Shown: positions 47,801 to 55,453, counted from the first letter of the stretch. The stretch: DNA of 64,000 bases from Cyclobacterium sp. SYSU L10401 (GCF_010993705.1 NZ_WOFO01000001.1:1144132-1208131); one strand, 5' to 3'. Numbers and translations are program-made. The notes: generated from the sequence alone by a model not told the origin.

Positions 47801-48363
47801 GCTCGCAGGAAGGCAACATCCCCATTTTTGCCAAGCACAAATTTCCCAGCGAAGTCACCGAAGGCAAAATGAAAGATATCCTGCTCAAAATCAATGGTTC
47901 CATTTTGTGTGCGGTAATAATAGTCCGCCAATTGGCTGGTAGACAGTTGATCAGGTGCCACATCATGCTGGATATAGCCACTGCTTGACAGGTTATGCTC
48001 ATCCGGGAGACCCTTCATGGTCCTGCTGATGCTTCCTCCTGCATTCAGGGCCCAACCCAGGCCTGCCCATCCCGCCCTTTCTTCCACGCGGATGCCGCCG
48101 GCGTGGTAACTGAGGGTAATGGGTACTTCCAGGTCTTGTTCCACAAGGTTATAAAGGGGGATGTTGATATCGGGAATCCCTGAATAATGTGATATGCGGG
48201 TGTCGGCAAATTTGGCCAGGGCACTCACCTCCGGAGAAGGAGGGTTGACCTGAGGTCTGAAAGAGAGGTCCTGGCCTATAGTGACTGCAGGCATCAGGTT
48301 CATTTGCACATAGATGGCTAAGCAAACCCACCGGTGTTGGTTGCATTTATTGATGGTTTTCAT
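44875..48363 (-). CDS. RHS-associated YD-repeat partner protein
   Basis: A 1162-residue exported protein, first half of the two-gene RHS system. After a signal-like N-terminus it has FADTRISHYSGIPDINIPLY and SYHAGGIRVEERAGWAGLGW, typical of Bacteroidota SpvB/RHS-like proteins. Long beta-rich YD-type regions follow, then a carbohydrate-binding-like segment (TSFETDDKGGWTFSGEPYGS) and a C-terminal YD repeat (YYEYDDMGRLATIRNMDRDI). Its stop overlaps the ATG of the toxin-bearing RHS gene (ATGA), so the two are made in fixed ratio. Probably it forms part of the shell or the surface anchor; the mechanism of export is not visible here. Confidence 0.82.
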   Translation of the reverse strand: MKTINKCNQHRWVCLAIYVQMNLMPAVTIGQDLSFRPQVNPPSPEVSALAKFADTRISHYSGIPDINIPLYNLVEQDLEVPITLSYHAGGIRVEERAGWAGLGWALNAGGSISRTMKGLPDEHNLSSSGYIQHDVAPDQLSTSQLADYYYRTQNGTIDFEQDIFHFAFGDFAGKFVLGKNGDVAFLRASHLKIQFDQVNRDIVRWKVWDGNGNQYIFEDLEQTITEVISESKSTLFRSIYHSAWHLSKIITYRGRQITFLYEGYTDSYYSRSNQSASYFLSGTSGKGVCGTNKITNGFSEVTIRGKQLQAIHFGLGKVLIESKNDRQDAASKRLSGIKVFNNRDRLIKSFSFDHDYYQSTLSGEHINLPDFIDRATPGRRLRLTKIIENTTSQGLEYFLEYNGNALPHLFSNAQDHWGFYNGESNRSLIPQYLKFRQANANRLVVPEKAAMGCLKKISYPTGGSISYEMESNTAVVRSGDYYNYFSPVVLEKDQPIYSASVNSKNPKAYFQVEPQESTEDTHKLIQYTVHVASLGDCDARGKDCRGSMDVYLYSPEEKSFISLLYKTIRNGRITGEIWLKAGTQYQLHVEGPARMTEGVVATVSGRKNPPKQEETGQIEVPTGGLRVKSITKDFGNQSETILYRYEQSEDSITSGSLATFPKYDFITFNTSIQKVPGRNDILVDHCLKFELRSYSQLPLSSGADFFGYANVKEIRENKQGEILRTDYQYLSPKDFPDQSRYVAPFGIVRSAEVKRGVPAGVIYYVQSKEGFRKSRELTYTYQASERASHENFVFSCMGYGPRGCQDVRYLKYFNTTIWNPRIGIKEIRYDPQTGAAFEKTSTISYDENYLLPLKKTHSLSSNTSLEEYYYYPFNLPEALNASGGQAMLTGLMEAHRITPSLAQVKKMAGQLVEQQQLHLKRYHGKILPEGLLKKHAEHPEYQDLNILSYDPFGNILEQKPRTGPRQSFLWFEEGNLMAAAVQNAAASEIAYTSFETDDKGGWTFSGEPYGSNSAKTGANLYHLGRGAISKSNIPANNEKVFLLSFWAKKTSRRTSGSWSFLGKTEILTDEWQLIQREVTSDKLTLSGQGVLIDELRLHPKDAFMETYTHEPLIGISSKTDQRHHTRYYEYDDMGRLATIRNMDRDILEHYAYSYQAQNQAMP

Positions 48364-48424
48364 AGTAGGATCAATGAGGTTTTAAAAATTAATATTATTT
48401 CTAACCGATAACCGGATTGCCGGC

Positions 48425-49057
48425 TTATTCAGCGATTGGAGCAGTTTTGGTTTGTGCAATTTTTTTCTCCAACTCGGTGATTTTTTCTTCGCAGCTGATC
48501 AGGTACAGGGTCAGTTCCTCTACTTTTTCCAGCAGTAGCCGGGTGGTTTCAGCCAGTGGTATTCCATTTTCCTGGTAATGGGAAGCAGCCTGGAATCCGG
48601 GAAGTCGGCCATGGGATTGGATATGTCGCTTTACGGCAGGCAGGGGTGTTAGGGAATATTCGGGAGCAAAGACGTAATCCGGCCAGTTGGCAATTTCGAG
48701 TTTGAGCTCACGGGCGCGGATGGGACCGTTGACAGTCAGCCGGGAGTCGGGGTTATCGGTGCCAATGCCCACATTGCCATTGTGCAGCAGGCGCATCAGG
48801 CTGCGGTTGCCGGTAGTCTGAATGTCCAGCCCTCCTGTTGCACCGGTGCCATTGCCACCGACCCGTATGCGGGCGGTGTCGTCCAGCCAGTTGAGCGATG
48901 CGGAGGCTTTGTTGTTGTTTGGATTCTGTACCCTTAGCGTGGATGAGGACATGATATAGCCCTCTACAATAAGGCTTTCGTTGATTTTTTCCTGGGCATA
49001 CAGCGGTTCCAGGCACAGGCTTAGCAGTCCTGTCAGTAGGAATTGAAAAGGTTTCAT
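48425..49057 (-). CDS. Tail-fibre-like protein leading the RHS operon
   Basis: A 210-residue secreted protein (signal peptide ending LYAQ). It contains LLHNGNVGIGTDNPDSRLTV, the repeat motif of phage tail-fibre-like and S74-associated proteins, then NWPDYVFAPEYSLTPLPAVK and HIQSHGRLPGF, and ends in a coiled coil (LLLEKVEELTLYLI, EEKITELEKKIAQTK). In Bacteroidota such proteins commonly precede YD-repeat genes and are thought to trimerise at the cell surface. It is 61 bp upstream of the first RHS gene on the same strand, so it is the first gene of that operon. Confidence 0.8.
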   Translation of the reverse strand: MKPFQFLLTGLLSLCLEPLYAQEKINESLIVEGYIMSSSTLRVQNPNNNKASASLNWLDDTARIRVGGNGTGATGGLDIQTTGNRSLMRLLHNGNVGIGTDNPDSRLTVNGPIRARELKLEIANWPDYVFAPEYSLTPLPAVKRHIQSHGRLPGFQAASHYQENGIPLAETTRLLLEKVEELTLYLISCEEKITELEKKIAQTKTAPIAE

Positions 49058-49630
49058 AAGTAAAAAGGCATGATTAGGTTAACACACAGAAATGCCGTAC
49101 TACTGTTTACATGGGAAACACAAGCTCGATGAAACGAAAACCTTTAAGCATTAAGTGTAAGTGTATTCAAAAAGTCACCAGGGACCGCAACGACACCTAA
49201 AGGTTGATAAATTGGTAGATTTGTTTTTTTAAAAAAAGCTGTTTAATGTCAACAGTTTTCGGCTTTGCAGTTGATTGAAAAACCTTTTAGCTCCAAAGTT
49301 CAACGGCTTGGAATCAAAAAGGACCTTTGACAAACCAATATGTCAGCAAAGAAAACGAGGCAGTTAAAATAGTGGTGTTGGTTTTTATGATAGTGAATTT
49401 AGTTAATTCATGTAAATATCCAAATTTTTTTATGGATAAATTTTTGTTTTCTAGGAATGGATTCAGAATGACGTCCAGGTGGATACAATAGGCGCAAATC
49501 GGATTGGAGGGTAACACAAGGTGTAAACGAGCGATTTGTTTTTTAAAAAAGTTTAAATTTCTATTCGTTTTTACTGAAGCATACTCAATTGATTCGCTTA
49601 AATTACCATCTGGGAAAAACTACGATTACT
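49058..49630. other. Divergent intergenic region upstream of the RHS operon
   Basis: About 570 bp, AT-rich towards the right. It should contain the RHS operon promoter (minus) and that of the small membrane protein (plus). No gene or clear repeat was seen. Confidence 0.4.
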
Positions 49631-49849
49631 ATGAAGACATTTGGATTGGTTCTTGGCGTACTGGCCGCATTGGGTATGTTGCTGGGATTTATCCCGCTTT
49701 TGGGTTGGTTTAATTGGATCAATATCCCTTTCGCCATTCTCGGCTTGATCATCAGTGCTATCGGGAAATCCAATGAAGGCATGGTGCTCTGCGGCATCGC
49801 CGTGGTGGTGGGACTTATTCGATTGGTGTTGGGAGGAGGGATCCTCTAA
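49631..49849 (+). CDS. Small conserved membrane protein
   Basis: A 72-residue protein starting at ATG 49631 (an upstream in-frame ATG at 49589 gives an unlikely basic leader). It is almost fully hydrophobic, with helices LVLGVLAALGMLLGFIPLLG, INIPFAILGLIISAIG and GIAVVVGLIRLVLGGGIL. Similar small proteins are widespread in Bacteroidota; function unknown. Directly downstream lies an hsdR fossil. Confidence 0.75.
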   Translation: MKTFGLVLGVLAALGMLLGFIPLLGWFNWINIPFAILGLIISAIGKSNEGMVLCGIAVVVGLIRLVLGGGIL

Positions 49850-49860
49850 AAAGGCGATCA

Positions 49861-50145
49861 CTTGGAAACATCCCTTATCCGGAAAAACCGGTAGTTTCGA
49901 AGGAAGTAGCCGAAGCAAAATTGCGCGAAAAGCGAGTTAACATCATGCTACGAAACCTAAAGAAAAGAGCGATCAATCCCATGGTTTACCTTTCCTTTTG
50001 GAGTGCTAACGGCAAACCCATTTCGTCCGAGCAATTTCTAAACGACCTTTGTGGAGAATTGCCCAAGCTGTTTATCGAATTTCAGGAGCACCTGTACCAA
50101 CAAGGTGGGGCCAAGGCTGTATCCCGGGATCGGGTATATTTTTGA
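49861..50145 (+). pseudogene. hsdR fossil with internal deletion
   Basis: The frame from about 49921 encodes SFWSANGKPISSEQFLNDLC then GELPKLFIEFQEHLYQQGG. This joins two parts of the intact HsdR at 59753-62227 that lie about 130 residues apart (SFWSADGKPISSEEFLSDLF and the terminal KLFIEFQEHLY). The join falls on the KLF codons, which occur at both places in the intact gene, so deletion between short direct repeats is likely. A further scrap at about 49866-49890 resembles the NPLTRKT region. No functional product is expected. Confidence 0.8.
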
Positions 50146-50613
50146 ACCTGCCAGCCAGGAAATTTTGAAACCTGAATTAAGCTTAAATCCTAAACCAACC
50201 GTTGGTGAAATGGTATTTTTCCGGTATATTGGAATTGTAACTTAAAATGGATTTTTTTCTGGGACCAAGGGAGAGGTCCGGAAAAGTCGGGTGTGGTAGC
50301 CAGATGTTTTGTGTGTGTTTTCTTATGGGAAACAAAAGGCACAGCACGATCCATGCAAATAGTGGATTTTAGGACGTGACATCAATAGGCACGCGGATGG
50401 ATATTAAGAAAAAGGTTCTAATTGTGGTGAAATGTAGTTGGTTTTTGCTTATCATTGCAGTTTGAAATACGGGTAATAAAACGGCTTTTTTACTACTACA
50501 TGTTAAAAATCAGGCCTATGGGCCTGTTGGTGCAAATTAATTGTAAACAATATAGACTGAAAGAACTCAAAATGAGTATTACTAATATATGTTTAAATTA
50601 AATTTTTAAAAAA
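50146..50613. other. Repeat-bearing spacer
   Basis: About 470 bp. It opens with the second 61-bp repeat (50175-50235); diverged similarity to 34495-34790 continues, e.g. ACAGCAC-ATCCAT near 50340 against 34600 and GGTTTTT...GGGTAA near 50440. No gene is present. Confidence 0.5.
50175..50235 (+). repeat. 61-bp direct repeat, copy 2
   Basis: Same orientation and 59 of 61 positions in common with 34434-34494. Here it follows an hsdR fossil, there a serine hydrolase fossil. The shared reading PTVGEMVFFRYIG is open in both. Confidence 0.85.
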
Positions 50614-50910
50614 ATGATTGAAAAAACAATGAAAATGATGGCAGTTGTATTTACTACATCTTTGTTATTAACTTCTTGTTATTCTTACACGAGTGTGGTA
50701 GGAGACGGAGCTCAAGGAAATCGTCAAACGACAGAATGGAATCATTATGTAATTTATGGATTAGCACCTGTAGGAGTATCTGATTCACAACTAATGGCAG
50801 ATGGTGAAGAAAATTATACCGTTCACACAAGACATTCTTTCGTGAACGGCTTAGTTGCTGCGATTACATTCGGTATTTATACACCGACTACCACGACAGT
50901 AACCAGGTAA
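50614..50910 (+). CDS. Bor-like lipoprotein
   Basis: A 98-residue protein; starts at 50614, with in-frame ATGs at 50632 and 50638. Lipobox SLLLTSCYSYT. The mature part matches the Bor/Iss pattern: HYVIYGLAPVGVSDSQLMAD followed by HSFVNGLVAAITFGIYTPTT. Bor is a phage-lambda lysogenic conversion lipoprotein of the outer membrane linked to serum resistance; Bacteroidota relatives are of unknown role. A strong terminator follows 10 bp after the stop. It is the cargo found at the second copy of the repeat borders. Confidence 0.75.
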   Translation: MIEKTMKMMAVVFTTSLLLTSCYSYTSVVGDGAQGNRQTTEWNHYVIYGLAPVGVSDSQLMADGEENYTVHTRHSFVNGLVAAITFGIYTPTTTTVTR

Positions 50911-50920
50911 CATCTGATCT

Positions 50921-50955
50921 AGAGAGTTTGTTAGGGATTAACAAACTCTCTTTTT
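50921..50955 (+). terminator. Rho-independent terminator after the Bor-like gene
   Basis: AGAGAGTTTGTTA (50921-50933) pairs exactly with TAACAAACTCTCT (50939-50951) around a GGGAT loop and is followed by TTTT. Confidence 0.9.
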
Positions 50956-50965
50956 AATCAATTTT

Positions 50966-51169
50966 ATGAAAAAATGGTTTTTTTATGTTTCATTAGTAAT
51001 ATCAATTATTCTTCTAATAAACATTATTGAAATATTGATAAATGATTTAAATCGACTCACTGAATATGGTTATGGATATTTAGTGGGAAAAATTATTTTA
51101 CTCCTGATTTTCGGAACAATTACTCTTCTGACGAGAAGACATAAAACTGAATCTAAAGAGGAACTGTAA
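50966..51169 (+). CDS. Small two-helix membrane protein, unknown
   Basis: A 67-residue protein with two membrane segments (FYVSLVISIILLINIIEIL and YLVGKIILLLIFGTITLL) and a charged tail (RRHKTESKEEL). No family recognised. It follows the terminator of the Bor-like gene by only 10 bp, so it needs its own promoter or read-through. AT-rich like other cargo here. Confidence 0.55.
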   Translation: MKKWFFYVSLVISIILLINIIEILINDLNRLTEYGYGYLVGKIILLLIFGTITLLTRRHKTESKEEL

Positions 51170-51174
51170 AAAGG

Positions 51175-51558
51175 TAAACCAACAATTCCCCTCTCATACT
51201 TCCTCAAACTAAATTTTCAGCAAATTTCAACCGCTTAAATTTGTATTTTACATTCAAAAAATATATTTTCATCATGGTAATTATGTTTAACCTAAATTTA
51301 ATAGACCATGAGTACTAAAAACTCAATTTCCATTCAAATCCCTGAGGAGGAGCTGACATCCATCAGGGATGCTTTAAACACACTTAAAAGTACACTAAGC
51401 CCTTATCTTATCGCACTGAGCCCTTCCGAGCGGCAGACCATACCGAAAATGGGAGACGGCACCGCTCCCTTTGATGAAAAGGTGATGGAATATGCGCAGG
51501 ATGACGGACAGTTTTTACCTCCTTTTCTGGATTTGAAGGAAATGGATAAGGACTGGAC
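51175..51558 (+). repeat. 384-bp direct repeat, copy 2
   Basis: Counterpart of 36659-37042, 14.5 kb away in the same orientation. This copy lies at the 5' end of an intact gene, so it is likely the original. Homologous recombination between the two would remove the whole RHS locus. Confidence 0.9.
51240..51269 (+). promoter_or_regulatory. Bacteroidota-type promoter, copy 2
   Basis: TTTG (51240-51243), 18-bp spacer, TATATTTT (51262-51269): the same elements at the same spacing as at 36724-36753, and 38 bp before the start codon of the intact gene. Confidence 0.5.
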
Positions 51559-51790
51559 TACCGTAAAAAGCCTGATGCCTATCCTTAGGGATATGGAGCA
51601 GTTGACCAGTAATCTGAATGATACGGTGACTCTTGCCGGATCAGAGGCCTACGTGAGTGCTCTTGGTTACTATAATTCCGTAAAGTATGGTGCTAGAATT
51701 AATGCTGCGGATGCCAAAGTAATTTATGAAGACCTGAGGCAAAGGTTTGAAAGGTCCGGTAGCCCTTCAACCAACGGAATGGATGTTTAA
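51308..51790 (+). CDS. Conserved hypothetical helical protein
   Basis: A 160-residue soluble protein without recognised domains. The first half (IPEEELTSIRDALNTLKSTL, SPSERQTIPKMGDGTAPF) and the second (VKSLMPILRDMEQLTSNLND, EAYVSALGYYNSVKYGARIN) are helical, and the end AKVIYEDLRQRFERSGSPS suggests a four-helix arrangement. A truncated paralogue with the same promoter is at 36792. It is followed by a strong terminator, so it is a single-gene unit. Function unknown. Confidence 0.75.
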   Translation: MSTKNSISIQIPEEELTSIRDALNTLKSTLSPYLIALSPSERQTIPKMGDGTAPFDEKVMEYAQDDGQFLPPFLDLKEMDKDWTTVKSLMPILRDMEQLTSNLNDTVTLAGSEAYVSALGYYNSVKYGARINAADAKVIYEDLRQRFERSGSPSTNGMDV

Positions 51791-51826
51791 TAAAAGAAAA
51801 GTTGCTTATGTCACCTGGAAATAACT

Positions 51827-51865
51827 AAAGGGTGCAGATGGTTTTCTCCAGGCTGCACCCTTTTT
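51827..51865 (+). terminator. Rho-independent terminator after the 160-residue gene
   Basis: AAAGGGTGCAG (51827-51837) pairs with CTGCACCCTTT (51853-51863), followed by further T. It lies about 37 bp after the stop codon. Confidence 0.9.
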
Positions 51866-52102
51866 CAGTTTTCGGACCGTTTGCGAATTAAGCCTCCATT
51901 TATAGGTTCCTGGGCCCTGCGTTTTGTGTCTGAACTTCAATGTTGCGGTGCAGAAGTCGAATTTTCCGCTCTTTATCTTTAGTCAAACGCATTTCTGCTC
52001 CAATTTCCCGGCACAATGGCACAATCTTCCCCTTTTAACTTCAAGGCTTGTTCTTGGACGCAAAACATAAAATCAGTAAATTGGAAGAAAAGTGAAAAAA
52101 TC

Positions 52103-52327
52103 ATGGATGAAATAAAACAGCCATTATCCAACGTGCAACTTGAAATTTTAAAAGCCTTTTCCCACAATCTGACCGATGAGGAGTTAAAAGAATTCAAGGA
52201 AACGATTGCTAAATATTTCGCGGACCGAGCGATACAATCGGCAAACAAGGTTTGGGATGAAAAGGGATGGACAGACGAAGACGTTAACAGCATGCTTCAT
52301 ACAAAAATGAGAAAATCGAAAAAGTAA
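52103..52327 (+). CDS. Antitoxin partner of a PIN toxin
   Basis: A 74-residue acidic helical protein from ATG 52103 (a longer frame from 52016 is less likely). VQLEILKAFSHNLTDEELKE and FKETIAKYFADRAIQSANKV followed by WDEKGWTDEDVNSML match small antitoxins that precede PIN-domain toxins in Bacteroidota; the C-terminal WDEKG segment probably wraps the toxin's active site. The toxin gene starts 3 bp after the stop, so the two are co-translated. Regulation is expected to be by autorepression. Confidence 0.8.
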   Translation: MDEIKQPLSNVQLEILKAFSHNLTDEELKEFKETIAKYFADRAIQSANKVWDEKGWTDEDVNSMLHTKMRKSKK

Positions 52328-52330
52328 GTT

Positions 52331-52738
52331 TTGCATAAAGTAGTTCTCGATACCAACGTATTACTGGTCAGCATTTCTAATAGGTCAAAGTTTCATTGGA
52401 TTTTCAAAAACCTGATTGAAAAAAAATATGCCTTGTGTGTGACCACAGACATTTTGAACGAATATGCCGAAATCATCGAGCAACATATGGGAAATGAGAC
52501 CAGTGAAAGCACAATGGGTGTAATTGAAAACTTGAGTAATATACATTTTATCACAAAGTATTATCAGTTTCATCTACTGAAGGATGAGGACGACGATAAG
52601 TTTGTGGATTGTGCAATTGCCGCAAATGCGGATTTTATTGTCAGTCATGACAAGGATTTTAATATTTTAAAGGGTATTAACTTTCCACATGTAAGGGTGA
52701 TCAAGACAGAAGCATTCAAGAAAATATTAAAAATATAA
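52331..52738 (+). CDS. PIN-domain toxin (VapC-like ribonuclease)
   Basis: A 135-residue protein starting at TTG 52331, three bases after the antitoxin stop. The PIN active site is complete: D7-T-N9 in VVLDTNVLLVSIS, E in LNEYAEIIEQH, D in DEDDDKFVDCAIAANA and D in IVSHDKDFNIL. Such toxins cleave RNA and are held inactive by the antitoxin. Compare the fossil at 14326, where the first aspartate is lost. Intact and probably active. Confidence 0.88.
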   Translation: MHKVVLDTNVLLVSISNRSKFHWIFKNLIEKKYALCVTTDILNEYAEIIEQHMGNETSESTMGVIENLSNIHFITKYYQFHLLKDEDDDKFVDCAIAANADFIVSHDKDFNILKGINFPHVRVIKTEAFKKILKI

Positions 52739-53601
52739 TTCCATTCCATTTTTGGGCAGCCCCAAAGTACCCCTCCATTTTTCGATTATAGCGTTTCGTT
52801 TCCGATTTCCAATGCTGCGGTTTCGAACAGAAACGCCTCGCCTTTTAACTTCAACCATGCGGCTTTTTACTCGAATGATCTGCCAAAAAGGCGCAATTTT
52901 CCGCCTTTTAAATGCCATGACCCACTTCCGAACTTCAAGCTTCCGGTTCAGAACCTGACAGGCCGGGTTCCGAAGTACTCCCCCCCACTTCGGAAGTACC
53001 CCTTTCAAATAAGAGCCTGAATAATTTCCGGTCAAAATGTCAGAAATTTTCATTTTTTTCCGGAAAGATCCGAATTTTGGGTAAAAATCCGAGCTTCCGA
53101 GCCGCAAATGGATACTTCCAAACCGCAACGTTCGTGTTCCGAACCTCACGCTTGTCAGTTTGAAGTCCCTTACACCACTTCGGAAGTGGGGGGAGGGACT
53201 TCATAAGTGGAGGGGGGTACTTGCGAAGTACCCCTGGGGATTACGGAAGTATGACTTCTTCAATTTTTCCTATCCGGTATTTTCTGGAAATCACCTTTTT
53301 TGATGGCCGGATTGGATTTTTCGAAATCCACCCCTACCCATTCAAGAAAAATCCACTATATTGTTTGTGTATTTTAGTAAGGCTTCGAGCCTGATTACAA
53401 GGGGAGCACTTGCCTAATTCCTTTGAAGTGAAAAACCACTACAAAGCCAGAGTAAATTGGTTTTTCTTGAAGAACGGTATGGTGATGCCCCGAGAGGAAA
53501 AACTGAGGATTGAGGTTTTTTTACTTTTTTTAAGTGGATAAACTAGATTTTTGTCAGTGATATAATATGTTGTCTGTAATTAAAACCATCCAATTGCACA
53601 A
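52739..53601. repeat. Gene-free region rich in ACTTCCGAAGT-type repeats
   Basis: About 860 bp. From 52740 to 53260 it is built of imperfect repeats of ACTTCCGAA/ACTTCGGAAGT with runs of C or G: TTCCGAAGTACT then C7 and ACTTCGGAAGTACCCC at 52969-53006, CACTTCGGAAGTGGGGGG near 53170, and TTGCGAAGTACCCC near 53222. Long minus-strand frames across it are low-complexity (KLEVRKW-like). From 53260 to 53601 no gene or repeat was recognised. Confidence 0.65.
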
Positions 53602-54639
53602 ATGAACATTGATTTAATAAATACCATTGTAAGTGCTGGAGTTGGAGCTGCAGTCGCACTTATAACTCTGTATGTAGATGGGCTAAGGAAAAAGAAAGAT
53701 AGAAAGCGAGAAGAGTATAACATATATAAGTCATATTCCAAACCTATAATTGCAGCTGCGGAATCACTAGCGTGGCGCTTAAGAGAAGTATTGATGTTTA
53801 ATGGAGCATATCTACTTCCAGATGCCCCAATGAATGGATTCTTTAAGTATAAATTTGATAGCACAGTTTATAGACTTTGCTTTCTTATTGGCTGGATAAG
53901 GGCGGTACAAAAAGAGCATTCTTACATTGAAGGTATTAGGGACAATCAGAATCCAAAAATTAGAAAAGCTATTAACTCTTTCCAGAAAGTTTTAGCAGAT
54001 GGTTCTCACGTTGAAGTTTCGATACTTGAAGAACTTTGCAAACTCTATGGATTAGAAGAGAAGCAAATTTCGGATAGTATTCGTCAAAAACTTGGTGTAG
54101 AAATTGAAAGAATCGTTTTTGGATTCATTCCTGACCAAGTAAAAAAAAATGTAACTAATCTTCAGACTGACCAAAAGACGGAAATGATTTCATCAATAAT
54201 GAATTTGATTTCCGAACATACAGAACAGAATATAATTGAAAAGGCTCACATAAAGGAGAAAGTTGATATTGCTATTGATGAGTTGGCTAGAGAATTTTGT
54301 TGGATTTATAGAGATTGGCAAAATGCCATTGGTGATGAGATGATTTTAAAGCTTGAAGATGCAAAACGTATATACGATGTTATCGGTTTTTCTGAATTTA
54401 TGAAAAGACGTTCAGAAAATGAGTGGATTCAAAAAGCTGACAATCTATTCGCAAATTTAGATGTTTCCATAGATAACAGATTTGACACTAGAGTAAGTCA
54501 GGTAAAGCGAATTTATATTTCGCTAATTGAATTGATAACAGTTTTAAGCGAAACAATAGAAGATGAAGAAGGAATTTCTAAGTCTGGACTTGAGACTTTG
54601 ACTGAATTGAAAATAGAACTTGAACAGGAAGAAAAATAA
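53602..54639 (+). CDS. Membrane-anchored helical protein, unknown
   Basis: A 345-residue protein with one N-terminal membrane segment (LINTIVSAGVGAAVALITLY, residues 5-24) followed by a basic stop-transfer stretch (RKKKDRKREE) and a long, mainly helical cytoplasmic part. No domain was recognised. The region around RLCFLIGWIRAVQKEHSYIE is hydrophobic and the C-terminus (ETIEDEEGISKSGLETLTEL) is acidic. Low GC content compared with hsdM and its place just before an R-M operon suggest an acquired accessory gene, possibly a defence effector or sensor. No catalytic motif is visible. Confidence 0.65.
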   Translation: MNIDLINTIVSAGVGAAVALITLYVDGLRKKKDRKREEYNIYKSYSKPIIAAAESLAWRLREVLMFNGAYLLPDAPMNGFFKYKFDSTVYRLCFLIGWIRAVQKEHSYIEGIRDNQNPKIRKAINSFQKVLADGSHVEVSILEELCKLYGLEEKQISDSIRQKLGVEIERIVFGFIPDQVKKNVTNLQTDQKTEMISSIMNLISEHTEQNIIEKAHIKEKVDIAIDELAREFCWIYRDWQNAIGDEMILKLEDAKRIYDVIGFSEFMKRRSENEWIQKADNLFANLDVSIDNRFDTRVSQVKRIYISLIELITVLSETIEDEEGISKSGLETLTELKIELEQEEK

Positions 54640-54788
54640 CTACAGACAACTCTGGATAGGGCAAAGTGAGGTTTACGGCTAAAATTAAGTCTTTTGCTCC
54701 TAATATACTTTGGTGAGAACGAACAATTAATCGATTGGAAATCTCGAACTAAGCGAATGTTGAATGTTAGAAATCATTAGTTGGTACT

Positions 54789-55256
54789 ATGGAATCAAGA
54801 AAAGATAAACACGTTAGATATCTTTATAAGTTGGAAAAGCATATTTCATTGGCTAAGGAATCATCGAAGTACTCATCGGATAGATTTGATATTTTGCTTA
54901 TCTCGCTTTCTACAAGTGCATTAGTATTGTCTATAGGTTTTGTCGAAAAAGTCATCCCTACTCTTTACAGTGTTAACACTACATTACTTAAAATATCATG
55001 GTTGCTATTTGTAGTCTCCCTAATTTCAAATTTAAAATCACAAGTGACTGGATATTACTCAAATGAATTTGAAATTAAGGTAACGAAAAATCTAATCAGA
55101 GAAGAACGTGGAAAACAATTGAGGGGAAACCAAAAAAAGATGGAGACATATTGCCGAAATTTAAATAAGTTAACTTTAATATTAAACGGAATTAGCCTAT
55201 GTAGTCTTTTAATTGGAATAATAATATTGGTACTATTCTTTTCAAATAATGTTTAA
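54789..55256 (+). CDS. Multi-pass membrane protein, unknown (SLATT-like layout)
   Basis: A 155-residue protein: a charged N-terminal helix (KHVRYLYKLEKHISLAKESS), two membrane helices (FDILLISLSTSALVLSIGF and LLKISWLLFVVSLISNL), a cytoplasmic charged stretch (RGKQLRGNQKKMETYC) and a final membrane helix pair region (LILNGISLCSLLIGIIILVL). The layout is like SLATT membrane effectors found in defence loci, but sequence identity to that family was not established. A tiny charged coiled-coil gene follows 11 bp downstream and is surely co-transcribed. Confidence 0.6.
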   Translation: MESRKDKHVRYLYKLEKHISLAKESSKYSSDRFDILLISLSTSALVLSIGFVEKVIPTLYSVNTTLLKISWLLFVVSLISNLKSQVTGYYSNEFEIKVTKNLIREERGKQLRGNQKKMETYCRNLNKLTLILNGISLCSLLIGIIILVLFFSNNV

Positions 55257-55267
55257 ATATTCAAACT

Positions 55268-55453
55268 ATGAGTGACGAAAATGAAAAAGCTAGAATACGT
55301 CAAGAAGAAGAAAAAAGAAGGCTGGAAGAAGCTCAACGAAGACAAGATGAAGAACTAAGACGGATCAGAGAAGACCAGAAAAGGCAGGAGAAGCTAAATA
55401 AAGAATCTAGAAGAGGAAGGCCTACTGATGAACGTCCCGATAGAGACGATTAA
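55268..55453 (+). CDS. Tiny charged coiled-coil protein
   Basis: A 61-residue protein made almost entirely of E, K, R, Q and D (RIRQEEEKRRLEEAQRRQDE), forming one long coiled coil, then an arginine/aspartate tail. No hydrophobic core and no known family. It follows the membrane protein gene by 11 bp. It could be a soluble adaptor of that membrane protein. Low complexity lowers certainty, but the start, spacing and stop are orderly. Confidence 0.5.
   Translation: MSDENEKARIRQEEEKRRLEEAQRRQDEELRRIREDQKRQEKLNKESRRGRPTDERPDRDD

Noticed and set aside
40784-48363. Many open frames on the plus strand across the RHS genes
   Set aside because: They lie antisense to two long, well-formed RHS genes, lack family resemblance and reflect the GC-rich codon use of those genes.
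52727-53149. A 140-codon minus-strand frame over the repeat field
   Set aside because: Its product is low-complexity repeats caused by the DNA repeats, with no start context or family.
52739-53260. CRISPR array in the repeat field
   Set aside because: The repeats are imperfect, irregularly spaced and partly inverted, with no constant spacer length and no cas genes in the window.
49631-53601. Integrated prophage, because of the Bor-like gene and tail-fibre-like protein
   Set aside because: No integrase, portal, terminase, capsid or lysis genes are present; the tail-fibre-like protein is the usual leader of RHS operons.
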